A stretch of DNA of 64,000 nucleotides from NCBI GenBank assembly GCA_049890095.1, contig JBMHCD010000008.1, positions 248,001 to 312,000 of the forward strand. The letters are read 5' to 3'. Every line of letters begins with the position of its first letter. Position 1 is the first letter of the stretch. The position numbers and the translations under genes were made by a program. Under the pieces are notes generated by a model that was given only the letters and a program-made list of their open reading frames with translations, was not told the origin of the DNA and did no database searches. The stretch comes from JABAYQ01 sp049890095 (lineage in GTDB: Bacteria; Bacteroidota; Bacteroidia; Flavobacteriales; UBA7312). This document shows positions 43,702-53,345 of this stretch, piece after piece.

Positions 43702-44210
43702 TAGGTGAAAATATTGCTTTGAGAGCTCTTGAGCCCTCAGATTTAGACTTGTTGTACGATTGGGAGAATGACTCATCTATTTGGAAGGTTAGTCAAACTA
43801 TAACTCCTTTTTCAAGACATGTTTTGTCTAAATATTTAGATAATGCAAACCAAGATATCTTTACTGCAAAACAATTACGGCTAATGATAAAGAAGAAGAA
43901 TTTATCAATTGGTACTATTGAATTGTTTGATTACGACCCAGTGAATTCAAGAGCTGGGGTTGGTATATGGATAGCAGAAGAGTCCGAAAGAGAAAAAGGA
44001 TATGCCAAAGAAGCGTTGAGATTAATTATTGAATATTCATTTAAACATCTTAAACTTAATCAGTTGTATTGTAATATTTCATCAACAAACAAAATCAGTA
44101 TAAATTTATTTAGTTCATTAGATTTTATGTTGGTGGGAGTAAAAAAGAAATGGAATAAAACTGAAGACGGTTGGGAAGATGAATTATTTTTTCAGTTGTT
44201 GTGCGATTAA
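43695..44210 (+). CDS. GNAT family N-acetyltransferase (RimJ/SpeG-like)
   Basis: A 171-residue acetyltransferase with the GNAT fold: ALRALEPSDLDLLYDWENDSS-like start, GIWIAEESEREKGYAKEALRLIIEYSF (the acetyl-CoA loop in the form R-E-K-G-Y-A) and a C-terminal LDFMLVGVKKK strand. The RALEPSDLD beginning is typical of the RimJ/RimL and SpeG subgroup that acetylates protein N-termini or polyamines. The start overlaps dapF by 7 bases. Substrate unknown. Confidence 0.85.
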   Translation: MLIGENIALRALEPSDLDLLYDWENDSSIWKVSQTITPFSRHVLSKYLDNANQDIFTAKQLRLMIKKKNLSIGTIELFDYDPVNSRAGVGIWIAEESEREKGYAKEALRLIIEYSFKHLKLNQLYCNISSTNKISINLFSSLDFMLVGVKKKWNKTEDGWEDELFFQLLCD

Positions 44211-46054
44211 TAATACTTTCCTTATTTTCTTTTCTATTAATGTTTTGCACTAATAGTCCTAGAGTAGAATCTGTTGATTTATATCTAAATCATTCAGACA
44301 CTGTTAAATATGTAGGTAAAGAAACTTGTATGCAATGTCATTATGATATTTATCAAACCTATATTCAGACTGGAATGGGACGTTCGCTAAGTTTAGCAAC
44401 AAAAGAAAATAGTAGTATTGATTTGGATTCATTTTCCATTATAAAAGATAGTTTTAATGGATATAGCTATCATCCTTTTTGGGATAATGATTCGTTATTC
44501 TTATCAGAAAATTATTTGTCTAACGAAAGGGTAGAGCATGTTGATTATATTATAGGTTCTGGTCATCATACAAATTCACATTTGTTTATTGAAAATGGTT
44601 ATTTGCATCAAATGCCATTTACCTATTATACACAAGATAGTATTTTAGATTTTCCTCCTGGTTTTGAAAATAATAATAATAGTCGTTTTGATAGAATAAT
44701 CGGCCTAGAATGTATAAGTTGTCACAATGCTTATCCAGAAATGACTTTGGGATCTCAAAATAAATATTCCTCTGTACCTGAAGGTATTGATTGTGAGCGT
44801 TGTCATGGCCCAGGTGAATTGCATGTCCACAATGTAACAAATGGTATAATTGTGGATACTTCTGTTGCTATAGATTATTCTATTGTTAATCCTGCTAAAT
44901 TACCAGTAGAAGAACAGTTCCAAATTTGTATGAGGTGTCATTTGCAAGGAAATACTGTATTGAATAACGATAAAAGTTTTTTTGATTTTAAACCTGGAAT
45001 GACTTTATCTGATGTGATGACAGTTTTTGTTCCTAGGTATGAGGATGATAACACTTTTATTATGGCTTCTCACGTAGATAGATTTAAACAAAGTAAATGT
45101 TTTACAGAATCAGAAGATATGACCTGTATAAGCTGTCATAATCCACATCATTCTGTTCAGAAAACTAGTCCAAATTATTTTAATAATAAGTGTATGGATT
45201 GTCATTCAGATTGCTCTGTTCCTCAAGAATCTAAAAATTGCGTTCAATGTCATATGCCTAAATCATCTACAATAGATATTCCTCACGTTTCAATTTCTGA
45301 TCACAAAATTGCAATTCCTTCTCAAGATTCATCTAAAACTAAAGGTGATTTTATGGGCTTAGTTTCAATTAACAACCCCAGACCTGAACATTATATTTAC
45401 GCCAGAGCTTATTTGTATCAATTCGAAAAGTTTGATTCTTCGCCATATTTACTAGATTCAGCATTTCATTATATCCAGAAGTTAGACATTAATAATTATT
45501 TTGGCGACTACATACATTATTATTTTTTAAAAGAAGATTACCAGTCTATTATAAACGTTCTAAATATAGTACCTGAACTAGTAGATAGTTTATATAAAGT
45601 AGATTATCAAAACAGTCATGCTTGGACGTCGTATAGAGTTGGTCAAGCATATGATTACTTAAAGCTATTGCAAAATGCTGTTCCGTTTTATGAAAAGGCA
45701 AATAAACTTGCACCATATGTATTGAAATTTAGTCTAAAATTGGCAGACGTATATTTTAATTTAAATCAATTTGTAAAAGCAGAAGATGTTTATCGATTTG
45801 TAATCGATGAATATCCAAAAAATGAAGTTGCATTTTGTAATCTTGGTTTTTTACTAATAAAAAAAGGAGTGCTTAATGAAGGAGGTAAAATGTTAAATAT
45901 AGCATATCAGCTTAATCCTAGACACGAACAAACATTACTTAATTTAGCTTCACTACATTTATTAAACAATAATATTAAATTAGCAAACGAAAAATTAAAA
46001 GAGGTTTTATTAATAAATCCTGAAAATAAAAAAGCTAAATATTTGCTACAATAA
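44201..46054 (+). CDS. Seven-heme c-type cytochrome with C-terminal TPR repeats
   Basis: A 617-residue exported protein. Seven CxxCH heme sites are at residues 43-47, 171-175, 198-202, 243-247, 309-313, 331-335 and 347-351. After residue 470 come tetratricopeptide-like repeats (NEVAFCNLGFLLIKKG, NPRHEQTLLNLASLHLL). The leader LLSLFSFLLMFC is hydrophobic; Cys16 could be a lipobox but Phe at -1 is unusual, so lipid attachment is uncertain. The start is GTG at 44201, overlapping the GNAT gene by 10 bases. The heme region is of the cytochrome c554/NrfA-like multiheme type. Electron partners are unknown. Confidence 0.82.
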   Translation: MRLIILSLFSFLLMFCTNSPRVESVDLYLNHSDTVKYVGKETCMQCHYDIYQTYIQTGMGRSLSLATKENSSIDLDSFSIIKDSFNGYSYHPFWDNDSLFLSENYLSNERVEHVDYIIGSGHHTNSHLFIENGYLHQMPFTYYTQDSILDFPPGFENNNNSRFDRIIGLECISCHNAYPEMTLGSQNKYSSVPEGIDCERCHGPGELHVHNVTNGIIVDTSVAIDYSIVNPAKLPVEEQFQICMRCHLQGNTVLNNDKSFFDFKPGMTLSDVMTVFVPRYEDDNTFIMASHVDRFKQSKCFTESEDMTCISCHNPHHSVQKTSPNYFNNKCMDCHSDCSVPQESKNCVQCHMPKSSTIDIPHVSISDHKIAIPSQDSSKTKGDFMGLVSINNPRPEHYIYARAYLYQFEKFDSSPYLLDSAFHYIQKLDINNYFGDYIHYYFLKEDYQSIINVLNIVPELVDSLYKVDYQNSHAWTSYRVGQAYDYLKLLQNAVPFYEKANKLAPYVLKFSLKLADVYFNLNQFVKAEDVYRFVIDEYPKNEVAFCNLGFLLIKKGVLNEGGKMLNIAYQLNPRHEQTLLNLASLHLLNNNIKLANEKLKEVLLINPENKKAKYLLQ

Positions 46055-46059
46055 TCTAA

Positions 46060-47112
46060 ATGGGAAAAAAAAATAATTTTTTAAAAAAGTTTGTTTGGAG
46101 TTTTATTTTTATGATTCTTATTAGCGGTTTCATAACGGTGTCTGTTTTTTATAATAAGATTTATGACTCTAACGTATCCCTTGATTATTCAGATGAATTA
46201 GAGGTTTTTATTCCTTCCAACGCAGATTTTGATATGGTTGTAGGTTTGTTGTCGAATCATGGAGTATTGTCAAACATACCGTCTTTTGTTTGGACTGCTA
46301 AACAAAAAAAATATACTAAAATTATCAAACCAGGAAGGTACATTATCAAGAATGGAATGAATAATAATGAATTAGTAAATTTATTAAGGTCAGGAAAACA
46401 AACACCTGTTAGATTAACATTTAATAATGTTAGGACTATCGAGCAGTTATGTGGTAAAATTGGAAGCCAAATAGAATTAGATTCTATTAAACTTCTAAAT
46501 TCTTTAAAAGACAGTGTGTTTTTAAATTCAATTGATTTGAATAAATATAATGTACCTAGTTTATTTATTCCTAACACTTATGAAATTTATTGGGATGTTT
46601 CCTTAGAAAAATTTTTAAATCGTATGGTTTCTGAACATCATCGGTTTTGGAATTCTCAAAGAAGAAAGAAAGCTAAAAAATTAAACTTAAGATTAGATGA
46701 AGTATCTACATTAGCCTCAATAGTAGAAAAGGAAACGTTAAAAAAAGATGAGCAAAGTACCGTTGCAGGATTATATTTAAATAGGCTTAAAAAAAATATG
46801 AAATTACAATCAGATCCAACAGTAATTTTTGCTATAGGTGATTTTACTATAAAAAGAGTATTAAACAAAGATTTGAAATTTAAATCGCCCTACAACACAT
46901 ATTTAAATAAAGGGTTACCTCCAGGACCAATCACAATACCATCTATTAGAGCAATTGATGCAGTATTAAATTTTGAAAAGCATGACTACTTGTTTATGTG
47001 TGCTAAAGAAGATTTTTCAGGTTATCATAACTTTGCTAACAATGGAGTGCAACATATGGTTAATGCAAGAAAATATAGAAATGCATTGAACAAAAAAGGA
47101 ATAAAAAGATGA
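46060..47112 (+). CDS. mltG: Endolytic murein transglycosylase MltG (YceG-like)
   Basis: Inner-membrane lytic transglycosylase that cuts nascent glycan strands and terminates their growth. One N-terminal helix (about 11-30) anchors a periplasmic part with a LysM-like region and the YceG core. The catalytic Glu223 is in ASIVEKET, followed by QSDPTVIFAIG, SPYNTYLNKGLPPGPI and the YHNFANN end. The length of 350 is normal. It lies 5 bases after the cytochrome gene and overlaps the phosphohexomutase by 4 bases. Confidence 0.95.
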   Translation: MGKKNNFLKKFVWSFIFMILISGFITVSVFYNKIYDSNVSLDYSDELEVFIPSNADFDMVVGLLSNHGVLSNIPSFVWTAKQKKYTKIIKPGRYIIKNGMNNNELVNLLRSGKQTPVRLTFNNVRTIEQLCGKIGSQIELDSIKLLNSLKDSVFLNSIDLNKYNVPSLFIPNTYEIYWDVSLEKFLNRMVSEHHRFWNSQRRKKAKKLNLRLDEVSTLASIVEKETLKKDEQSTVAGLYLNRLKKNMKLQSDPTVIFAIGDFTIKRVLNKDLKFKSPYNTYLNKGLPPGPITIPSIRAIDAVLNFEKHDYLFMCAKEDFSGYHNFANNGVQHMVNARKYRNALNKKGIKR

Positions 47113-48497
47113 AAATAAAGTTTGGAACAGACGGATGGCGAGCAATTATCGCTAAAGAATATACAGTCAATAATGTGGCTCGTGTAAGTATTGCTTGTGG
47201 TGAATGGTTGAATAAAAACTTCGATTCTCCATCAGTAGTAATAGGTTATGATACTCGCTTTGGTGGAATTTTATTTGCACAAACTGCAACCAAAGTTTTG
47301 CTTTCGATGGGTATAAAGGTTTACTTTTCAGAAAATTTTGTTTCTACTCCTATGGTTTCCCTAGGGGTATTGACTCATAAAGCAGATTTAGGAATAGTTA
47401 TAACAGCAAGCCATAATCCTCATACATACAATGGTTTTAAATTAAAAGGGAATTTTGGTGGTCCATTATTACCAGAAGATATAAGTAATGTAGAAAATCT
47501 AATTCCTGAAACAAATCACTTAAATTTAGATAAAGTTAATCTAGAAGATGCTATTTCTGTAAATTTAGAACAAGAATACATTGATAAAGCAAGGGAAAAT
47601 TTTGATTTAGATTTAATTGAACAATCTGGATTAAATTTAATGTATGACTCAATGTATGGTTCAGGTCAGAATGTGGTACCAGCTCTTTTGCCAAACACAA
47701 CTCTTTTACATTGTGTACATAATCCGGGTTTTGGTGGTGTTGCTCCTGAACCAATTCATCGAAATTTGATAGAATTATCTAATTATATAAAACAAAATAA
47801 GAATATTGATTGTGCATTAGCAACAGATGGAGATGCAGACAGAATAGGTTTATATAATGCTAAAGGAGAGTTTGTTGACTCTCATCATCTAATTTTATTG
47901 TTGATACATTATTTAGCAAAGTATAAACAGATGAAAGGTAAAGTAGTGACAGCATTTTCATGTTCTGTTAAGGTTGCAAAATTATGTCATCATTATGGAT
48001 TAGAACATCAAACGGTTAAAGTAGGCTTTAAATATGTAGCTGGTGTAATGCTTGAAGAAGATTGTTTGCTTGGAGGAGAGGAGTCAGGAGGTGTTGCAAT
48101 TAAAGGTCATATTCCAGAAAGAGATGGAATTTGGATGGGCTTGGTAATTTGGGAATATATGGCAAATTCTGGTAAGAGTTTAGATGATCTTATTAATGAA
48201 GTTTATGATATTGTTGGATCATTTGCTTTTGAAAGAATAGATTTACACCTTGATAATACCAAGAAAAATCAGATTATTGAAAATTGTAAAAATGGTATTT
48301 ATAAATCTTTTGATGATTTGGAGATACAACGTGTTGATAATTTAGATGGATTTAAATTTTTCTTTGATGAAAATAGCTGGGTAATGATAAGACCTTCAGG
48401 AACTGAACCTGTATTGAGAACTTATGCTGAATCTACTTCCCAAGATAAATGTTTTGAAATACTTGAAAAAGTGCATAAAGCATTATTAAAGAATTAA
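47109..48497 (+). CDS. Phosphoglucomutase/phosphomannomutase family protein
   Basis: Alpha-D-phosphohexomutase of 462 residues. The phosphoserine is Ser101 in TASHNPHTYNG; the metal-binding loop is DGDADR (240-245); the sugar-binding loop is GGEESGG and the phosphate loop RPSGTEPVLR. It interconverts the 1- and 6-phosphates of glucose, mannose or glucosamine; which one is not clear from sequence alone. Its place at the end of the dapF-mltG operon suggests supply of precursors for cell wall or surface sugars. Confidence 0.93.
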   Translation: MKIKFGTDGWRAIIAKEYTVNNVARVSIACGEWLNKNFDSPSVVIGYDTRFGGILFAQTATKVLLSMGIKVYFSENFVSTPMVSLGVLTHKADLGIVITASHNPHTYNGFKLKGNFGGPLLPEDISNVENLIPETNHLNLDKVNLEDAISVNLEQEYIDKARENFDLDLIEQSGLNLMYDSMYGSGQNVVPALLPNTTLLHCVHNPGFGGVAPEPIHRNLIELSNYIKQNKNIDCALATDGDADRIGLYNAKGEFVDSHHLILLLIHYLAKYKQMKGKVVTAFSCSVKVAKLCHHYGLEHQTVKVGFKYVAGVMLEEDCLLGGEESGGVAIKGHIPERDGIWMGLVIWEYMANSGKSLDDLINEVYDIVGSFAFERIDLHLDNTKKNQIIENCKNGIYKSFDDLEIQRVDNLDGFKFFFDENSWVMIRPSGTEPVLRTYAESTSQDKCFEILEKVHKALLKN

Positions 48498-48500
48498 AAA

Positions 48501-48533
48501 ATTTAGATTGATTCAACATTTTGTAATCTAAAT
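48501..48533 (+). terminator. Inverted repeat after the phosphohexomutase gene
   Basis: ATTTAGATT (48501-48509) and AATCTAAAT (48525-48533) are perfect 9-bp inverted repeats with a 15-base loop, starting 3 bases after the stop codon. The stem is weak and followed by T-rich but interrupted sequence; it may be the operon terminator. Confidence 0.4.
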
Positions 48534-48667
48534 ATTTATCTATTTACATATAATTTCTAGTATTTCTAAATACTATTAAAAGGTTAATTTTGATTAAAAT
48601 AATTCAGTTAATATACTTTTTGTAGCATTATTAAATTGTCGATATTAGCAAAAAATATTAATCACTA

Positions 48668-50353
48668 ATGTCAGATCAAAAAATAATCTTTTCGATGAAT
48701 AGGGTAAGTAAATCCTTTGCATCTAATAGTAAACAAGTCTTGAAAGATATTAATCTTTCTTTTTTTTATGGAGCAAAAATTGGAATTATTGGACTAAATG
48801 GTTCTGGAAAATCTACTCTTTTGAAAATTATTGCAGGAGTCGATAAATCTTTTCAAGGAGATGTTCATTTTTCTAAAGATCATTCTATTGGTTATCTAGA
48901 GCAAGAGCCTCAGTTAGATGAAAATAAAACAGTGATAGACATTGTTAAAGAAGGTATGAAAGAAGCTGTCGAATTAATCGAAGAGTACAACAAAGTTAAT
49001 GACATGTTTGCTTTACCTGAAGTATATGAAAATGCTTCAAAAATGGAAGAATTAATGGCAAAGCAAGGAGAATTGCAAGACAAAATAGATGCAGCAAATG
49101 CATGGGATATAGAAACAAAGTTAAATATTGCAATGGATGCTCTAAGGTGTCCTGAGCCAGAAAAATCTGTTTCTGTTCTTTCTGGAGGAGAAAGAAGAAG
49201 AGTTGCTTTATGTAGATTGTTGCTGAAAGAGCCAGATATCCTTTTGTTAGATGAGCCAACAAACCATCTTGATGCGGAGTCTGTTCAGTGGTTAGAACAA
49301 CATCTACAACAATATAAAGGAACGGTAATTGGAATAACTCATGATAGATACTTTTTAGATAATGTAGCAGGTTGGATTTTAGAACTAGATAGAGGAGAGG
49401 GTATTCCTTGGAAAGGAAACTATTCTTCTTGGTTAGATCAAAAAACTAAACGATTAGCTCTTGAAGAAAAACAAGCTAGCAAAAGAAGAAAAACATTAGA
49501 AAGAGAGTTAGAGTGGGTAAGAATGAGTCCTAAAGGTCGTCAAACTAAATCGAAGTCTAGGCTTAATAATTATGAGTCTATGCTTTCTCAAGAAAATAAG
49601 CAACAAGAAGAAAAATTAGAGCTATACATACCACCAGGTCCTAGATTAGGAAATAATGTTATTGAAGCAAATGGTGTTTCTAAAGCTTTTGGTGATAAGT
49701 TATTATATGAAAATTTAAGTTTTAAACTTCCTCCTGCAGGGATTGTTGGTATTATTGGTCCAAACGGTGCAGGTAAAACGACATTATTTAGAATGATAAT
49801 GGGTCAAGAAAAGCCAGATTCGGGATCTATAGCTTTAGGAGATACGGTTAAAGTTTCTTACGTTGATCAGCAACATGCAGAAATAGACTTTGAAAAAACA
49901 ATTTGGGAACAAGTAACAGGCGGAAATGAAGTTGTAGAAGTAGGTGGTCAGAGGGTAAACTCAAGAGCATATGTTGCCAAGTTTAATTTCCAAGGATCTG
50001 ATCAAAATAAAAAAGTAGGTGTCCTATCTGGTGGAGAGCGTAATAGGTTACATTTAGCACTTACATTAAGAGATGAGGGGAATGTTTTATTGCTTGATGA
50101 GCCAACTAACGATTTGGATGTAAATACTCTTAGAGCTTTAGAAGAAGGGCTAGAAAACTTTGGTGGATGTGCCGTAATCATTTCACACGATAGATGGTTT
50201 TTAGATAGAGTTTGTACTCATATTTTAGCATTTGAAGGGGATTCACAAGTTTACTTTTTTGAAGGAGGGTATAGTGACTATGAAGAAAATAGAAAGAAAA
50301 GATTAGGAGATGTAGGTCCAACAAGAATAAAGTATAAAAAATTGATAAAGTAA
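48668..50353 (+). CDS. ettA: Energy-dependent translational throttle protein EttA (ABC-F)
   Basis: Ribosome-associated ABC-F ATPase that regulates the first elongation step according to ATP level. It has two ABC domains and no membrane segment: Walker A GLNGSGKST (42-50) and GPNGAGKTT; signatures LSGGERRR and LSGGERNR; Walker B DILLLDEPTNHLD. The arm between the halves and the P-site tRNA-interaction motif near residues 240-320 (RALEEKQASKRRKTLEREL... WVRMSPKGRQTKSKSR) are typical of EttA. The length of 561 residues is the family size. It is a separate unit with about 170 non-coding bases upstream. Confidence 0.95.
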   Translation: MSDQKIIFSMNRVSKSFASNSKQVLKDINLSFFYGAKIGIIGLNGSGKSTLLKIIAGVDKSFQGDVHFSKDHSIGYLEQEPQLDENKTVIDIVKEGMKEAVELIEEYNKVNDMFALPEVYENASKMEELMAKQGELQDKIDAANAWDIETKLNIAMDALRCPEPEKSVSVLSGGERRRVALCRLLLKEPDILLLDEPTNHLDAESVQWLEQHLQQYKGTVIGITHDRYFLDNVAGWILELDRGEGIPWKGNYSSWLDQKTKRLALEEKQASKRRKTLERELEWVRMSPKGRQTKSKSRLNNYESMLSQENKQQEEKLELYIPPGPRLGNNVIEANGVSKAFGDKLLYENLSFKLPPAGIVGIIGPNGAGKTTLFRMIMGQEKPDSGSIALGDTVKVSYVDQQHAEIDFEKTIWEQVTGGNEVVEVGGQRVNSRAYVAKFNFQGSDQNKKVGVLSGGERNRLHLALTLRDEGNVLLLDEPTNDLDVNTLRALEEGLENFGGCAVIISHDRWFLDRVCTHILAFEGDSQVYFFEGGYSDYEENRKKRLGDVGPTRIKYKKLIK

Positions 50354-50362
50354 TTTAATTTA

Positions 50363-51760
50363 TCAGTTTTCTGAATTCCTATTCCTTTTTAATAAATTAA
50401 TAAAGGATTTGCCAAAAAAAGTTGAATCTGTTGTTGCTAAATAGGTTAGGTAAATTCCAATTGGCAGCAGAATAAAGTTGGATGCCCACATGCCTTCAAA
50501 TGGTGAAATAGAACCAGCATCTTTTGCCATTTTTTCTCCAGTTACAGATACTATATGATAAATAATAAAGAAGCCGACTGAGACAAGAACAGGCATTCCA
50601 AACCCTCCTTTTTTAATAATTGATCCAAGAGGTGCTCCGATCAAAAATAAAATCATACATGCAAAGGCTAATGAGATCTTTCTGTGCCATTCTACTTCAT
50701 GTTTTATTATTATTTTATTTCTGTAGCTGATGTCATTGTAATAACTATCTATTATTGCTTTACTTTTTTTTGCTTGATTTAAAGCGGGTTTGTAAAAGTT
50801 AGATTCATTTTGAAAACCTCTATTAACAAACGAAATATTTGTTAATTCTGAAGAGTCTATTCTAATTCCTTTGTTCAGGTTTTCGATATATTTTTTTTGC
50901 AATTTTTCTTTTTTTACTTGTATGGAGTCAATAGAGTTTTTGAGTTGTTGGTTGTTCATCATTGCATAATGATTTCTGTAAAGATTTTCATTACTTTTTT
51001 TCATTCCAAAATAAGATATGTCAAACCTTAACATGTCTTTTTTGAAATGACTTCTTTGAAACGGATGATTTTTATCTTTTTTTGTTTTTTTATTATAGCT
51101 CGTGTTAATTTCGTGATAGCTATAACCATTTTCTAGAGAAATAATAAAAAATTGTTCGTTTTTAGAAAGAAACATTTGCCCTTTTTCGGCAATGATAACT
51201 TTATTATTACCAACTTTATCATTATGATCGTAAATCATAATACCTTTTAAATCAATCCCATTTTCGTCTTTGTAATCGATTTTAATACTATATCCTTTCA
51301 AACCATTATAAAAAACACCTTCTTTTATATTTAAAGCGGGTTTTTGTTTTCGTATATCGTAGAGTAAGGTTCCTGCTTTCAGATTTGCTATAGGCATAAC
51401 ATAGTTAGAAAACAAAAAAGATGAAATAGATAAAAAGAAAATAAGTGTTCCAACTGGAATCATACACTTATAAACAGAAATGCCGGCAGATTTAATAGCT
51501 AAAAATTCATTTTTTTCAGCAATGTTACCAAAAGTCATTATGGAAGAAAGTAAAATAGAAATGGGTAAGGCAAGAGGAATAAATCTTGCAGAAGCATAGA
51601 ATAAAAGTTTAGATATGGTATAAAAATCCAATCCTTTTCCTACTAAATCGTCAATGTATTTCCAAAGAAATTGCATTAACAAAAGGAAAACAGCTATTAA
51701 AAAAGTGAAGAAAAAAGGTCCTAAAAATGATTTGATAAAAAATAAATGAAGTTTTTTCAT
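50363..51760 (-). CDS. LptF/LptG-type permease (YjgP/YjgQ family)
   Basis: A 465-residue inner-membrane protein with six helices in two groups (about residues 9-120 and 355-450) around a large periplasmic beta-jellyroll domain. Landmarks are FFTFLIAVFLLLMQFLWKYIDDLVGKGL, LPISILLSSIMTFGNIAEKNEFLAIKSAGIS (the coupling-helix region) and FGMPVLVSVGFFIIYH. These permeases pull lipopolysaccharide from the inner membrane with LptB. Whether this one is LptF or LptG cannot be told. Start taken at ATG 51760, not the TTG one codon earlier. It is 12 bases after the START-like gene. Confidence 0.9.
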   Translation of the reverse strand: MKKLHLFFIKSFLGPFFFTFLIAVFLLLMQFLWKYIDDLVGKGLDFYTISKLLFYASARFIPLALPISILLSSIMTFGNIAEKNEFLAIKSAGISVYKCMIPVGTLIFFLSISSFLFSNYVMPIANLKAGTLLYDIRKQKPALNIKEGVFYNGLKGYSIKIDYKDENGIDLKGIMIYDHNDKVGNNKVIIAEKGQMFLSKNEQFFIISLENGYSYHEINTSYNKKTKKDKNHPFQRSHFKKDMLRFDISYFGMKKSNENLYRNHYAMMNNQQLKNSIDSIQVKKEKLQKKYIENLNKGIRIDSSELTNISFVNRGFQNESNFYKPALNQAKKSKAIIDSYYNDISYRNKIIIKHEVEWHRKISLAFACMILFLIGAPLGSIIKKGGFGMPVLVSVGFFIIYHIVSVTGEKMAKDAGSISPFEGMWASNFILLPIGIYLTYLATTDSTFFGKSFINLLKRNRNSEN

Positions 51761-51772
51761 CAAATAGAGTTG

Positions 51773-52150
51773 CTAAGAGCCAATAGTGCTTTTTAATTTG
51801 TCTATCTGAACATCCCAAAGTTGTATGGCATCTTCCTTATCCATTTCGTCATCAGCAAAATCTGTAACGATTAATGATACATCTTTAGTAAGCTCATCTA
51901 TTTGAATAAAAAATTCAAAATATTCTTCGTCTGAAGAATCTTCCCAGCGAAAACGGATATGAGAATCTTTTTTCTTGGATACTAAATTTGCGTGTTGTTG
52001 ACTGCCTTCCCAACTGAACGTATATAAGCCATCTCTGTTTACATTTACATCATCTGCAAACCATTCAGATAAACCACTTAATGTGCTTAGTCTGGCATAA
52101 AGAATTTTGATTGAAGAGTGGATAGGGTATTCTAAAGTGTATTTTATCAT
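51773..52150 (-). CDS. START-like (SRPBCC) domain protein
   Basis: A 125-residue helix-grip-fold protein. LEYPIHSSIKILYARLSTLSGLSEWFADDV is the typical opening of the AHSA1/START-like group, and FRWEDSSDEEYFEFFIQIDELTKDVSLIVTDFADDEM follows. The family may bind hydrophobic ligands; the Bacteroidota members have no assigned function. It lies between the rsmI-like gene (66 bases) and the LptF/G-like gene (12 bases). Confidence 0.85.
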   Translation of the reverse strand: MIKYTLEYPIHSSIKILYARLSTLSGLSEWFADDVNVNRDGLYTFSWEGSQQHANLVSKKKDSHIRFRWEDSSDEEYFEFFIQIDELTKDVSLIVTDFADDEMDKEDAIQLWDVQIDKLKSTIGS

Positions 52151-52216
52151 CTTGTTTTAGATGTTATTTTCGTTAATAGGCAATTATAATGAAAAAAAAA
52201 CGATTATTAGTTATTT

Positions 52217-52921
52217 TTAGTATTTGTGAATTAAAAAAACTGTTGGTTTTTTATGAAGATCAACATTGAATGATTTCCATTCTTTAACTTTTTTACGTAA
52301 AATCTTTTCAGAATCCATTGTCAAATCTGTAGCAACAGCAATTTCAGTATTACTTCCACATGTTTTGATAAGATCTTGTAATAAATGATTATTTCTAAAT
52401 GGCGTTTCTATAAAAATTTGAGTCTGTTGATTTTTAAAAGAAATGGATTCAAATTTAGAAATGGACTTAATACGTTGGTTTTTGTCTTTTGGTAGATAGC
52501 CATTGAAAGCAAAATTTTGTCCATTCAGCCCTGAACTAATTAGTGCTAATAAAATGGAAGAAGGACCTACTATTGGTTTAACAGTAATATTTTTTCTGTG
52601 TGCAATGGAGACTATTTCTGATCCTGGATCAGCAATTCCTGGTAAGCCTGCTTCTGATAATAGCCCTATATTTTGACCATTTTTAATTGGATTTAAGTAC
52701 TGAGAAATATTCGACTTGTCTGTATGTTTATTTAACTCAAAAAATGTTAAATCATCAATTTTTGTATCGATACCAGCTTTTATAAGAAATCTTCTTGCTG
52801 ATCGAATATTTTCAACAATATAGAAATTACAGTTATTTAAAATTTTTCTTATTTCAGATGGGAGAACATAATCTAAGTTATCGCCTCCTAGAGAACATGG
52901 TAAAAGAAATAATTTAGCCAT
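52217..52921 (-). CDS. RsmI-like SAM-dependent methyltransferase (tetrapyrrole methylase fold)
   Basis: A 234-residue class III methyltransferase. Landmarks are LFLLPCSLGG at the N-terminus, ENIRSARRFLIKAGI, NIGLLSEAGLPGIADPGSEIV and VGPSSILLALISSGLNGQNFAFNGYLPK. RsmI methylates the 2'-O of C1402 in 16S rRNA; this protein belongs to the shorter Bacteroidota branch whose target is not proven. Start taken at ATG 52921 (MAKLFLLPCS); a longer in-frame extension overlaps the phosphatase gene. As chosen, it overlaps that gene by 8 bases. Confidence 0.82.
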   Translation of the reverse strand: MAKLFLLPCSLGGDNLDYVLPSEIRKILNNCNFYIVENIRSARRFLIKAGIDTKIDDLTFFELNKHTDKSNISQYLNPIKNGQNIGLLSEAGLPGIADPGSEIVSIAHRKNITVKPIVGPSSILLALISSGLNGQNFAFNGYLPKDKNQRIKSISKFESISFKNQQTQIFIETPFRNNHLLQDLIKTCGSNTEIAVATDLTMDSEKILRKKVKEWKSFNVDLHKKPTVFLIHKY

Positions 52922-53345
52922 ATAAATTTGTTGAAATCGATTTACATCTTTTATGTATAATGCTGAAAACATTATCAAAATTTTCTTGCCCCCCAAAGTA
53001 TGGATCTGGAACATCCTGATCGTCTAAAAATAATTGGACTTTATTTTTATATAAAGGATTGTCTGTAAGTTTTAAAATATCTTGGAGTACACTATGATCC
53101 ATAGCATAAATTATGTCAAAATTTTCAAAATCATTTAGAGTAAATTGTCTTGCTCTTAATTCATTTAAATTAAAACCATGCTTAAAAGCTGTTGTGATCA
53201 TCCGAAGATCTGGCTTTTTGTTTAGGTGATAATTAGAAGTACCTGCCGAATCAACAAAAGTATTTACATCTTTAAGATCATTTAAAATTGCATGGGCTAG
53301 AGGAGATCTGCAAATATTACCCAGACAAACTATTAAAATTTTCAT
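52914..53345 (-). CDS. Low-molecular-weight protein-tyrosine phosphatase
   Basis: A 143-residue phosphatase. The P-loop CLGNICRS gives Cys7 and Arg13 (CX5R), and the general acid is Asp114 in DPYFGG. Both are at the normal positions. These enzymes dephosphorylate tyrosine kinases of exopolysaccharide systems, or other phosphoproteins; no kinase gene is nearby. It directly abuts the dnaA stop codon on the same strand and overlaps the rsmI-like gene by 8 bases, so a dnaA-phosphatase-methyltransferase operon is likely. Confidence 0.94.
   Translation of the reverse strand: MKILIVCLGNICRSPLAHAILNDLKDVNTFVDSAGTSNYHLNKKPDLRMITTAFKHGFNLNELRARQFTLNDFENFDIIYAMDHSVLQDILKLTDNPLYKNKVQLFLDDQDVPDPYFGGQENFDNVFSIIHKRCKSISTNLYG

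Noticed and set aside
48498..48667. Small RNA or extra gene in the gap before ettA
   Set aside because: Apart from the 9-bp inverted repeat at its start, the 170 bases are simple A/T-rich sequence with no ORF or conserved RNA motif that I can recognise.
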